From positions 1-31,336 of the forward strand of contig JBCDJJ010000040.1 in NCBI GenBank assembly GCA_038747915.1: a stretch of 31,336 nucleotides of DNA. The letters are read 5' to 3'. The DNA comes from JBCDAP01 sp038747915. GTDB lineage: Bacteria; Planctomycetota; Phycisphaerae; Phycisphaerales; UBA1924. The translations under genes and the position numbers were made by a program. This document shows, one piece after another, positions 1-7,758 of this stretch. The notes beneath the pieces are model-generated. The model was not told the DNA's origin and ran no database searches. It saw nothing but the letters and a program-made list of their open reading frames with translations. Each line of letters opens with the position of its first letter. The first letter of the stretch is position 1.

Positions 1-1
1 C

Positions 2-610
2 GAGTGGGACGAGGATGCGCAGGACTACCGCGTGTACCTGACCGATGCGCGGCTGCCCAATGTGCGTGTGAACCAGGAGTACGCGGTGCTCGCGAGGGAC
101 CCCGACCTGCCCAAGCGCGAGCGGGATTTCATCAAGACCAACATCGGCAACGCCCAGTGGCTGCTCGACGCGGTGGAGCAGCGGCGGAACACGCTGCTGC
201 GCGTAGTGAAGGCGGTCGTCGCGGCTCAGCGGGACGTGTTCGACGAGGGTCCGGCGTCGCTCAAGCCGCTCCCGATGACGCAGGTGGCCGATCAGCTGGG
301 CGTGCACGTGGCGACGGTGAGCCGGGCGGTGGCGGGCAAGCACCTGCTGACACCGCGGGGCGTGATGCCGCTCCGCATGTTCTTCACCGGCGGCACGACG
401 ACCGCGGACGGCGAGGATGTCTCGTGGGAACGCATCCGCTCGGCGATGCAAGATGTGATCGAGCACGAGGACAAGGCCAAGCCGCTCAGCGACGAGGCGA
501 TCAGCAAGGCGCTGAAGGACAAGGGCTTCGACATCGCCCGGCGGACGGTGGCGAAGTACCGCGGTCAGCTGGACATCCCGCCGGCGCGGCAGCGCAAGCA
601 GTTTGTTTAA
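2..610 (+). CDS. rpoN: RNA polymerase sigma-54 factor, C-terminal part (cut by window start)
   Basis: This is the 3' end of sigma-54, which directs RNA polymerase to -24/-12 promoters and needs an AAA+ activator to open DNA. The frame is open from base 2, so the gene begins outside the window. Visible landmarks are the helix-turn-helix region (ADQLGVHVATVSRAVAGKH followed by TPRGVMPLRMFF) and the C-terminal RpoN box ARRTVAKYR at 536-562, which contacts the -24 element. The core-binding middle region is represented by RERDFIKTNIGNAQWLLDAV. The protein ends a few residues after the RpoN box, as is normal for the family. In many proteobacteria hpf, ptsN and npr follow rpoN directly; here they lie near 9.5-10.6 kb on the other strand. 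The family call is close to certain. Confidence 0.97.
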   Translation, partial: EWDEDAQDYRVYLTDARLPNVRVNQEYAVLARDPDLPKRERDFIKTNIGNAQWLLDAVEQRRNTLLRVVKAVVAAQRDVFDEGPASLKPLPMTQVADQLGVHVATVSRAVAGKHLLTPRGVMPLRMFFTGGTTTADGEDVSWERIRSAMQDVIEHEDKAKPLSDEAISKALKDKGFDIARRTVAKYRGQLDIPPARQRKQFV

Positions 611-647
611 GCGCGGCACACTTCACGGCGTTTCTTAGACTTTGGCA

Positions 648-1154
648 ATGGGCACGCCGGAACACATTCTCAAGAAACTCGGATCCGAGTACACGCATGG
701 GTATAGCCCACGTCCGATTCCATGCGTGATCGACGTGGAGATCGAGTTGCTCGTTGACGCCATCGCTGGAGATCACGAACTCAGAAATTCACTGAACATC
801 AACCAGGAACATGGCTTCTCCTTCTTGGCATATGCCGAGCGAATGGCGTCGCTTGCTGTCCGCGAGCACAGTCCCAGCATCTTGTCCAAAGGACTGGCTG
901 CCTTGGGTATCGGCAGCAGGTTTGTTGACGTCAGGGATGCGGTGCTGATTCTCGCACTGATGTACGACAGCACGTCCAAGCTCGGCCTTGAGTTCTCCAC
1001 AATTTCCTCTGACATCGGCCTGAACGAGGATGACGCACTGAAGGTCTACGTTGACACCTTCCCGAGTCGCTCTGCCAGAGGCCGGAGTATTCAAGCAATG
1101 GGATTTATCGAAAGCGAGGATGACGGGGGGTTTCGGTACATCAGCACGCTGTGA
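648..1154 (+). CDS. conserved hypothetical protein, about 168 aa
   Basis: A small soluble protein that I do not recognise. It has no signal peptide and no membrane segment. A central helical stretch contains AERMASLAVR, followed by GLAALGIGS and RDAVLILALMYD, and the C-terminus reads IQAMGFIESEDDGGFRY. I have the impression that unnamed proteins with this pattern occur elsewhere in bacteria, but I cannot name a family. I chose ATG 648; an in-frame TTG at 642 is possible. No clear Shine-Dalgarno site precedes either start. It begins 37 bases after rpoN on the same strand and could be read through from it. Codon use is somewhat less GC-biased than in most neighbours, as in the DUF6881 relic that follows. 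Confidence 0.7.
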   Translation: MGTPEHILKKLGSEYTHGYSPRPIPCVIDVEIELLVDAIAGDHELRNSLNINQEHGFSFLAYAERMASLAVREHSPSILSKGLAALGIGSRFVDVRDAVLILALMYDSTSKLGLEFSTISSDIGLNEDDALKVYVDTFPSRSARGRSIQAMGFIESEDDGGFRYISTL

Positions 1155-1188
1155 TACACATTGCGTCATCAGCCACATGGAGCGTGTC

Positions 1189-1481
1189 ATGAAATACATC
1201 AAGGTGGTGTGGAAACACGAGTGTCCAGATGATCCGATCTGGCTTTACAGCGAGATCGATGACAAGCTCTGGGAAGTGCGCAAAGTCGAGAAGTTCGGTG
1301 ATGGCCGATGCGGTTACGCGAGCAAGCAGGTCGATTTGGCGTCTCCGCGCTTGGGATCGAGCCATTCTCGTCAGCGAAACTGGAAGGTACCACGGCACAT
1401 CCTGAGTTTGAACTCGCGATGATCACACGGGACGAATTCGAAGCAGTCTGGAACGAAGCGCAACATCAATCAAAGAGTTGA
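1189..1481 (+). pseudogene. DUF6881-family protein broken by a one-base frameshift
   Basis: The first part starts MKYIKVVWKHECPDDPIWLY and continues with WEVRKVEKFGDGRCGYAS, the typical opening of the small DUF6881 proteins. After RLG, near 1351-1356, the family pattern leaves this frame. It resumes in another frame from 1356 as IEPFSSAKLEG, then HPEFELAMITRDEFEAVW, and stops at 1479-1481. Adding one base in the run TTGGG would restore a single protein of about 97 residues. The uncorrected frame ends at 1422. This is therefore a recently broken gene or a sequencing error. An in-frame ATG at 1177 is an alternative start. The biochemical role of DUF6881 is unknown to me. Confidence 0.75.
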
Positions 1482-1747
1482 TGCCCTACACCGCTCGGCT
1501 CCCGATATCACAACAAGCCCAAAGACCCGCGTTCTGAGCAGTGCTTTATTGCACACAAGCTTGAAACTGACGATGACACGCCTTCCTGCTGATCGAGCGG
1601 TTCGTGCAAGACGATCCGGTTGGCGAAGGTGAGCCTGATTCAGTCAGGGGTGTAGTGCGGCTGCGCCGTTCGGGCCTTGCTGACGGGACGGGAGCCATCG
1701 GGTTCCATTTCGATATCACATGAAATTCTTGCTCTAGACTCAAGAAC

Positions 1748-1770
1748 CCGTTTCATTAAGCATGAAACGG
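1748..1770. terminator. perfect 9-bp hairpin, terminator-like
   Basis: CCGTTTCAT and ATGAAACGG form a perfect stem around the five-base loop TAAGC. The hairpin is followed by AT-rich DNA with a run of five T's at 1785-1789. It would end transcription coming from the rpoN side. The T-run is not immediately adjacent, so it could instead be an operator-type palindrome. Confidence 0.45.
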
Positions 1771-1836
1771 CTTTATGCATGATATTTTTCATATGCAAGC
1801 TGGCATGATGCGAGATTCCATGTAGATTGCTGGTAG

Positions 1837-1857
1837 GGACCAATTAAGGGTTGGTCC
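1837..1857. promoter_or_regulatory. 7-bp inverted repeat upstream of the RTX protein gene
   Basis: GGACCAA and TTGGTCC form a perfect stem around TTAAGGG. It lies about 150 bases upstream of the start at 2004. It could be a protein-binding operator or a leader hairpin. No T-run follows, so it does not look like a terminator. Confidence 0.35.
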
Positions 1858-1951
1858 GCTCACGAGACGATGTGTTCCGACTCGCGTGCCCGTTGTTCGG
1901 GGCCTTGCGCGAGTCGTTGTTGTGCATGAATTCGTGCTTTGGGTTGGTGAG

Positions 1952-1972
1952 CCGGCGTGCATCGCATGCCGG
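1952..1972 (+). promoter_or_regulatory. leader hairpin before the RTX protein gene
   Basis: CCGGCGTGC and GCATGCCGG pair over nine positions (one G-T) around the loop ATC. The hairpin sits about 30 bases before the start at 2004 and about 19 bases before the ribosome site AAAGGA at 1991-1996. It may shape the leader of the secreted protein mRNA. The role is inference only. Confidence 0.3.
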
Positions 1973-2003
1973 TTGGGTATCTCGTTCTACAAAGGAATCA
2001 AAC

Positions 2004-4295
2004 ATGAGAATGTCAAGCCTTCAGCGGCGTGGCTGTGCTGCGCCTGTGGTGCTCGCGATGACCGCGTTCGGTACGGGTGCGCAGCAGTTCGATGAACGCA
2101 TCGAGAACACGGTTCAGCACCAAGTCTTTGACAGCGGGGGCAACGGGACACCGGACTCCGCCTCCCCCGGGTCGACCATCATCAAGTTCACCAATGGGAA
2201 CATCAACTATGCCGTCATCGAGTACGACATCCGCACGCTCAACGCCGGTGACATCGAGCTGGCCCTGATCGGCGGCAACATCGAGGTCTCGAGCACAGCG
2301 GCCAACGTCGGCTTGCTCCCCACCACCTACGAATTCACGCTCTACTCCGCAAACGGGATCATGGACATCTCCGATGTCGCGGGCACGCTCGAGGTCCTGG
2401 GGCAGAAGACCTACACGTATCTCGGCATGAATGCCTTCGGCTTCGATATCACAGACACGCTGAAGGACCGTATCAACGCGGGGGATGACTACATCGGTCT
2501 CCGGATCGAAGGCGTCGGCAGCTTTGCGCAGGCCAGCCTGCCCAAGCCGTCCACGTTCGATCCGCGCGTTGATATCTACATCCATGAAGTGAACGGGGGG
2601 AATCAAACACCGGACGAGGACGCCCCTTCGGGCACCCCGAGCGTGGTCGATACGGGGGATACCTTCCACTTCAAAGGGACCAACAACAACGATGTGCTGA
2701 TCGTCGATAAGTCTGGGAGCAACGTGCGGTTCCGAAACAGCACCGGGACGACCTACGGCACGTTCCCCGAATCCGCAGCGTCTCAGATCCGCATCGATCT
2801 CTACAAGGGCAACGATTCTGCCTCGGTGTACACCACCGTCAATCTGCCCGCGATCATCTACGGAGGCGGTGGCAACGATACGCTGAACGGTTCAAAGAAG
2901 GATGACATCCTCTACGGGGGCAACGGCAACGACAACCTCAACGGGAACAGCGGCAACGATCGCCTGTACGGAGGAGACGGTGAAGACACGCTGAAGGGCG
3001 GCAACGGCCATGACTCGCTCTTCGGAGGCTTCATGGTCGACACGCTGACCGGCAACAGCGGCGACGACCGATTCCTGGTTCGGCTGCACTCGGCCGACAC
3101 CATCACCGATGCGTCGGCCGACGAGGTCGTCTCAACAGTCGCCGATGCGGACGATGCGATCACGGGGACGGGAACCTTCCCGCACGGGTTCTGGTCGGAC
3201 ATCCAGATTCAGCACTGCGACGAGGCGTTCGACTACTACCACGACTATTTCGGTGACAACGTGCTTCTCAAGACGTTCGATGTGATGCAAGACATCGAGT
3301 GGTACAAGCCGGTTCGATACGTGCAGCGTGGGGAGAGAACCTCTGGAAGCGACCCGGGGGCCGCCTCCGCGGGTGGCGAGCGCGTCGAGTTCTCCTCGTA
3401 CATCTGGCCGACTTCCGCCACCGCAACACCCGACTTCGGCGTTCGAGTGACCACGCACGAGCTCGGGCACATCCACGACACCTTCACCCTGGAGGGCTTC
3501 TACTTCCTGAGAGGGTGGGTCAGGAACCCGTCCTCCACCTCGGGCCTGACCAGCGCCTCCACGGGCGCGAGTTGGTACTACGACACCGGCATCGAGGGCT
3601 TCGTCAGCAGCTACTCCATGACCAGAGCTGGCGAGGACTTTGCTGACTCGTTCGAGGAATTCCTGCTGAACAACACCCAGTACGAGCCGGTCCCTCTCAC
3701 GCCGATTGAAAACCTGCCCATCCTGAACGCGTACATGGACGACTTCGTCGACCATCTCGATGGCGTCAGCTACGACTCGGTGATCTGGTTCGAGGACTTC
3801 TTCGGGCTCGCCGACGGAACAACGGACGACAACGTCTCGCGAAGCCCAGATAGCGATTGGACGACGGATGTGTCCAACGTCACCACATCCAATCCGTACC
3901 GTGCCGTGCAGAGCCAGCAGATGGAGTTCGGCATCACCGCGGGTGGGCAGAATGAAAGCGGGTACGGCGTCTGGGAGAGTGAGTCGATCGAGGTGTGGCG
4001 CCACGATTCGGTGACGGTGTCCTTCGACGTGAAGAGCATCGGCGTCCTCGAGGCCACCGGCCCCTGGCAGGACTACATCGTTGCAGAAATGGTCGTCGAC
4101 GGCGTGACCACCGTCATCTTCGATAACCCCGGTGATATCTCCACCGGCAGCACCTACACAACCGTCTCGGCAAATGTCCCCTCCACCGCCGACGAGCTGT
4201 TCGTCCGTTTCCGGTGGAAGACCACCGGCGAGAAGTATGTCATCGACAATGTCTTCGTCGAAGGCACGCGCGCCGCGCCGCCGTTGGCGCAGTGA
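2004..4295 (+). CDS. secreted RTX-repeat protein with HExxH metalloprotease site
   Basis: A 763-residue exported protein. ATG 2004 is chosen because AAAGGA lies seven bases upstream and the product then begins with a signal peptide (hydrophobic core about 11-26, likely cut after TGA before QQF). Residues about 286-342 hold hemolysin-type calcium repeats (YGGNGNDNLNG, YGGDGEDTLKG), expected to fold as a beta-roll. H485-E486-L487-G488-H489 is a zinc-protease signature. About 55 residues later GEDFADSFEEF, probably with E544 as third ligand, resembles the arrangement in the anthrax lethal factor/PPEP clan. The last 150 residues look like a beta-sandwich (YVIDNVFVEG near the end), perhaps a surface or carbohydrate-binding module. 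RTX repeats normally sit near the C-terminus; here they precede the protease. A strong hairpin ends the gene. Substrate is unknown. Confidence 0.85.
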   Translation: MRMSSLQRRGCAAPVVLAMTAFGTGAQQFDERIENTVQHQVFDSGGNGTPDSASPGSTIIKFTNGNINYAVIEYDIRTLNAGDIELALIGGNIEVSSTAANVGLLPTTYEFTLYSANGIMDISDVAGTLEVLGQKTYTYLGMNAFGFDITDTLKDRINAGDDYIGLRIEGVGSFAQASLPKPSTFDPRVDIYIHEVNGGNQTPDEDAPSGTPSVVDTGDTFHFKGTNNNDVLIVDKSGSNVRFRNSTGTTYGTFPESAASQIRIDLYKGNDSASVYTTVNLPAIIYGGGGNDTLNGSKKDDILYGGNGNDNLNGNSGNDRLYGGDGEDTLKGGNGHDSLFGGFMVDTLTGNSGDDRFLVRLHSADTITDASADEVVSTVADADDAITGTGTFPHGFWSDIQIQHCDEAFDYYHDYFGDNVLLKTFDVMQDIEWYKPVRYVQRGERTSGSDPGAASAGGERVEFSSYIWPTSATATPDFGVRVTTHELGHIHDTFTLEGFYFLRGWVRNPSSTSGLTSASTGASWYYDTGIEGFVSSYSMTRAGEDFADSFEEFLLNNTQYEPVPLTPIENLPILNAYMDDFVDHLDGVSYDSVIWFEDFFGLADGTTDDNVSRSPDSDWTTDVSNVTTSNPYRAVQSQQMEFGITAGGQNESGYGVWESESIEVWRHDSVTVSFDVKSIGVLEATGPWQDYIVAEMVVDGVTTVIFDNPGDISTGSTYTTVSANVPSTADELFVRFRWKTTGEKYVIDNVFVEGTRAAPPLAQ

Positions 4296-4323
4296 TGCTT
4301 CAGCGTGGAGCCTGAACACTCTG

Positions 4324-4359
4324 TGACGCCGAACGGTCTCTCGTGATCGTTCGGCGTCA
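4324..4359. terminator. 12-bp hairpin between convergent genes
   Basis: TGACGCCGAACG and CGTTCGGCGTCA form a perfect 12-bp stem around a 12-base loop. It lies 28 bases after the RTX protein stop and 53 bases beyond the stop of the minus-strand Rieske-TPP gene. It could therefore serve both converging transcripts. There is no long T-run on either side. Confidence 0.7.
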
Positions 4360-4412
4360 TGCTGTCGTCTCTCGGTGGGTATTCGTGTGACGAACAGGCG
4401 AGACGGGTGCGC

Positions 4413-6488
4413 TCAGATGAGTGCCGCGTTGGTGATCACCTCGACGGTCGCTGGGCCTTGATGGGCGAGGGCCCGCTCGATCGCGGCGTCGAGCTCGACC
4501 TTCTTCGTGACACGGAGACCCAGACCACCACAGGAGTTGACGTAGTCCGCGATATTGGGGTTCGTGAGGCTGGTCTGCCAAACCTCCCACTTAGCCGCCC
4601 GCTGCTCTTTGGAGATTTTGCCGAGCTCGTCGTTGCGGAGGAGGATGTGGGTGAGGTTCATGCTGTACTTGACCGCGGTGTTGACCTCCCACGGGTACTG
4701 GCCGAACCCGCCGTCGCCGGTGACCGCGACCACGGGCCGATCCTTGAACCGTGCGTAGACCTCGGCAGCGGAAGAGGCGGGGTCGACAAACTTGTGCGCG
4801 CGTGTCGCGGCCCACGAGCCGATGGCAGCGGGGTACCCAAAGCCGATCGAGCCGAGATAGCCCGACATCAGCACGGCTTGGCGGCCGGAGGCCTCGAAGT
4901 AGCGTCCGAATGAGTAGGTGTTATTGCCGACGTCGACTGCGAGAATGGCGTCACCGGGGATGGTGCGGTTCATCGCGTCGAAGATCGAGATCGAGGCGAC
5001 GCCCTGCGATTCGTCGTCGGTGAGCCGGCTCTTCTTCTCGGCGCGCCAGATCCGCCAGCGCTCGGCGATCTCCGCGGTGTGGTCGATGCTGGTGTGCGTA
5101 CGCGTGACCGCCTCACGGAGGAGCGCCGCGGTCACGCCGATCTCGCCCCACACCGGAAGCGCGACAGGGTGGCCCTTGCCGAGATGCCACCGGTCGAGGT
5201 CGATCTGGATGATCGGCTTCTTGGGCGTGATGCCGGTGTGGTCGGAGAACGAGGCACCAAAGACGAGGAGCAGATCGCACTCGTTCATAAACCACGAGGC
5301 CACCGGCGTGCCCGAGCGGCCGAGGACACCGGCGCCGAGCGGGTGGCCGGGGCGCGAGGGCATGTCGGGGTCGGGCGCATCACCGATGATGCCCTTGCCC
5401 TTGAAGGTGGTGAGGACCGGGCACCCGAGCTCTTCAGCGAGCGCGATGACCGCCTCGATCTCGAACCGAGCGCCGTGGCCGACGATGATCGCGGGGCGCT
5501 CCGCGGCGCGGAGCATGACGATCGCCTTCTCGAGATCTGCCCCGGGCGGCGCGATCTGCGGGTGGGCGATGCGGCCCTCGGGCGAGCCCCCGGCGGCATC
5601 GTCGCCAGCGAGCATCGGCTGCACATCGTCGGGAAAGATCAGGTGAGCCGGTTTGCGCTCGACAATGGCGTGCTTGCAGGCGAGGCTCATGAGCTCGGCG
5701 TGCTTAGAGCCGGGGAGGGCGAGGTGCGAGAAGTCGCAGGCTGCCGAGAAGGCATCCTTGAGTGGCAGCTCCTGAAAGGCGCCGGGGCCGAAGACCTGCT
5801 GATTGACCTGGCCGGTGAGCGCGAGCATCGGGGCGCGGTCGACCTTGGCATCCCACACGCCGGTGAGCAGGTTGGTGGCGCCGGGGCCAGCGATGGTGAG
5901 GCACGAGGCGGGGAGGCCCGTGAGCTTACCGAAGGCGCTCGCTGCAAAGGCGGCGGCCCCCTCGTGACGGATGCCGATGTACTCGAGCCGCCCTGCTTCT
6001 TCCTGCACGCGCAGCGCATCGGCGAGGCCGAGGTTGGAGTGGCCGACCATGCCGAAGCAGTGCGTGACGCCCCAGGCGGTCATGGTCTCGGCCATGACGT
6101 CGGTGACGGACCGCGGACGCGCCGGCGGGGCGGGCAGGCCGACGTAGACGCCGTCGTCGCGGACCTCGACAGGGTGTGTCGCCACGCCATCGTCAAAGCC
6201 ACCCGGCGACTTGCCGGTGAGCGGGTCGTAGTCCCACCCGTGCCACGGGCACCGCAGGAAGCAGTCGCCGGTGCTCTCGTCGCACTCGATCGAGCCCTCG
6301 CCGAGTGGTCCGCCCTGGTGCGGGCAGGCGTTATCGAGCGCGGCGTACTGGCCCTCGTGGTGGGTGACGGCGAGCTGTGTGACGGTGTGTTGGCGTTCGA
6401 TCGAGACGGTGACGACGCGGCCCTCGGGGAGCGCATCGGGTTCGAGTGCTTTGTGCCACTCGAGGTTGGCGGTGCTGTTCGTGCTCAT
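4413..6488 (-). CDS. Rieske [2Fe-2S] domain fused to a thiamine-pyrophosphate enzyme (pyruvate oxidase/acetolactate synthase fold)
   Basis: A 691-residue cytoplasmic enzyme. Residues about 10-118 are a Rieske ferredoxin domain with both ligand pairs: C55 and H57 in ACPHQGG, C80 and H83 in CPWHGW. From about 126 the three-domain layout of TPP decarboxylases/oxidases follows: HEGAAAFAASAFGK with the ylide-forming E176, a central domain (about 318-460), and the TPP/Mg site starting GDGGFGQ at 591 and ending N619. The relatives act on pyruvate or other 2-oxoacids. The Rieske domain suggests electron transfer to or from the active site, by analogy with ferredoxin-coupled or quinone-coupled pyruvate oxidation. 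Whether FAD is bound cannot be read by eye. It overlaps the upstream DUF5996-like gene by four bases (ATGA), implying translational coupling. Exact reaction unknown. Confidence 0.88.
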   Translation of the reverse strand: MSTNSTANLEWHKALEPDALPEGRVVTVSIERQHTVTQLAVTHHEGQYAALDNACPHQGGPLGEGSIECDESTGDCFLRCPWHGWDYDPLTGKSPGGFDDGVATHPVEVRDDGVYVGLPAPPARPRSVTDVMAETMTAWGVTHCFGMVGHSNLGLADALRVQEEAGRLEYIGIRHEGAAAFAASAFGKLTGLPASCLTIAGPGATNLLTGVWDAKVDRAPMLALTGQVNQQVFGPGAFQELPLKDAFSAACDFSHLALPGSKHAELMSLACKHAIVERKPAHLIFPDDVQPMLAGDDAAGGSPEGRIAHPQIAPPGADLEKAIVMLRAAERPAIIVGHGARFEIEAVIALAEELGCPVLTTFKGKGIIGDAPDPDMPSRPGHPLGAGVLGRSGTPVASWFMNECDLLLVFGASFSDHTGITPKKPIIQIDLDRWHLGKGHPVALPVWGEIGVTAALLREAVTRTHTSIDHTAEIAERWRIWRAEKKSRLTDDESQGVASISIFDAMNRTIPGDAILAVDVGNNTYSFGRYFEASGRQAVLMSGYLGSIGFGYPAAIGSWAATRAHKFVDPASSAAEVYARFKDRPVVAVTGDGGFGQYPWEVNTAVKYSMNLTHILLRNDELGKISKEQRAAKWEVWQTSLTNPNIADYVNSCGGLGLRVTKKVELDAAIERALAHQGPATVEVITNAALI

Positions 6489-7453
6489 GCGGTGAGATTC
6501 TCGTAACAGGCGTTGAAGGCGGTGGCGGTGAACTCGGCGAGAGCGGTAGCTTGCAGCGGGCCGCCGACCGATTCAGTATCGAACCGGTCATCACCCTTGC
6601 GGGACTGTGAAGCATCGAAACTCTCGGCGAGATCGACCATCTCTTCAAGAGGGAAGATGGCCATGGGCACATCCCCACGCTCCAACCACCGCCCGTGAGG
6701 CAACTCGGGAGTCTGAAACGACGACGGGCTGCCCCCCTTCCTCCATGGGCTGACATACCAGTAGCCGCTTGCTTCGAGGTCATCGGGTGGGGTGACGCCA
6801 ACCCCGATCGTCTTCATCATCGCTCCGGACTGATCACGGTCGACGACAAGCAACGAGGCGAGATCGAAGTGATGCGGCCAGAGCCGAGGAGTCAATTCAT
6901 GGATGCCGTCAACAGCGACCGTCTCCGCCACATCGACGAAGCGCAGGAGGAGAAAGTACGTGGAGAGGTAGATGGCCGCGACCGAGAGTTCTTCATCCTC
7001 GATCCCACCGATAAAGAATGGAGACCCATTCGCGACCGGATGCTCGGGCAGGTCGGGCGCGGGGACAGCGTCCTGTTTGGGCTCTCCGGCGAGCCGGGTT
7101 GCCACCGCACGAACCCATGCTGCGAGTTCCGGTCTCGTCATTCCACGGATCAACCTCGACGCTCGAGCTTCGATGCCGAGCGCCGGATCGTGGTCGTGGT
7201 CGATTCTGACTTCGGCGGTAGAGAAATCCAGTGTGGCCGATAGCTTGCCATCTGCTCCCACAGAACAGAATCCGCTTTGATAGACCAGCGCCGAGTGGCT
7301 GTCATCGTCTTGGAGCGTACCCCAGCTCTTGCCGATCTCCACGACAGCTTGTGCCGCGTGATGCAACTGCCTCCATCGACCGATGTTGACCTGCTGGAAG
7401 AGTGCTCCGGTGCCAGGGGTCGGAACAACAAGATCAGAAGGAAAGAGTTTCAT
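6485..7453 (-). CDS. DUF5996-like protein, 322 aa
   Basis: A soluble protein with no signal peptide. The pattern LWPHHFDLASLL, then GYWYVSPW, then W...VPMAIFPLEEMVD, and a C-terminal helix, resembles the C-terminal layout of DUF5996 proteins. The N-terminal third (WRQLHHAAQAVVEIGKSWG) also fits loosely. The match is by eye and may be only to a sister family. The function of DUF5996 is not known to me. Its stop overlaps the start of the Rieske-TPP gene (ATGA at 6485-6488), so the two are almost certainly co-transcribed and may act together. It begins at ATG 7453 directly after a doubtful small reading frame. Confidence 0.75.
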   Translation of the reverse strand: MKLFPSDLVVPTPGTGALFQQVNIGRWRQLHHAAQAVVEIGKSWGTLQDDDSHSALVYQSGFCSVGADGKLSATLDFSTAEVRIDHDHDPALGIEARASRLIRGMTRPELAAWVRAVATRLAGEPKQDAVPAPDLPEHPVANGSPFFIGGIEDEELSVAAIYLSTYFLLLRFVDVAETVAVDGIHELTPRLWPHHFDLASLLVVDRDQSGAMMKTIGVGVTPPDDLEASGYWYVSPWRKGGSPSSFQTPELPHGRWLERGDVPMAIFPLEEMVDLAESFDASQSRKGDDRFDTESVGGPLQATALAEFTATAFNACYENLTA

Positions 7454-7455
7454 GG

Positions 7456-7670
7456 TCAGCTCCGATCACTCTCGTCCGGCGTGTTCATCTGATCGGGCAG
7501 CACGAACCGATGCACACGGGCGTGCTCGATGACGCACTCACCGGACCACACACCTGTTCGATCTTCATGCCAACAATCGACTCGGTCGTCGCGGCGTAGA
7601 ACTCTGGTTCGCTCACCGCACCACTCCTGTGTCGGGCATACCAACGAGCTCGATAGGGCCTTTCTTCCAT
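7456..7670 (-). pseudogene. possible small gene split between two frames
   Basis: Two frames share this stretch. One starts at ATG 7670 (MEERPYRARWYARHRSGA) and stops at 7485. Within it a GTG at 7616 has a good ribosome site (AGGAG, seven bases away) and begins SEPEFYAATTESIVGMKIEQ. A second frame covers the end with CVIEHARVHRFVLPDQMN and stops at 7456, just before the DUF5996-like gene. Both halves look protein-like only in part, which suggests one short gene broken by a frameshift around 7540-7560. No family recognised, and it may not be coding at all. Confidence 0.3.
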
Positions 7671-7758
7671 GAAGTCAGATCACGAGCCACGAATTGATCA
7701 ACAAGACCGAAGTCGTCGATCGCCCGGAGCACATTCTACTTCACACTCGCCGGCTTCC

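Larger units (their letters stand above)
1482..2003. other. gene-poor, AT-richer stretch with decayed coding signal and leader hairpins
   Basis: No intact gene is supported here. A short open frame at 1577-1723 (AFLLIERFVQDDPVGEGEPD at its start, HFDIT at its end), and possibly a piece before it in another frame around 1507-1576, look like remains of a broken gene. I could not identify it. Base composition from about 1715 to 1850 is clearly more AT-rich than in the surrounding genes. Three hairpins, listed separately, lie between here and the next start codon at 2004. A frame open from 1851 would extend the next gene upstream, but it lacks a ribosome site and a signal peptide. Confidence 0.5.

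Noticed and set aside
1851..2003. Longer start for the RTX protein at 1851
   Set aside because: The extra 51 residues lack a signal peptide and ribosome site, while ATG 2004 has AAAGGA upstream and begins an export signal.
3132..4319. Minus-strand frame of about 395 codons across the RTX protein
   Set aside because: Shadow of a high-GC gene; the plus strand has signal peptide, repeats and protease motif.
5079..6506. Plus-strand frame of 475 codons opposite the Rieske-TPP gene
   Set aside because: Arg/Asp/Glu-rich mirror of the real gene; no ribosome site and no recognisable motif.
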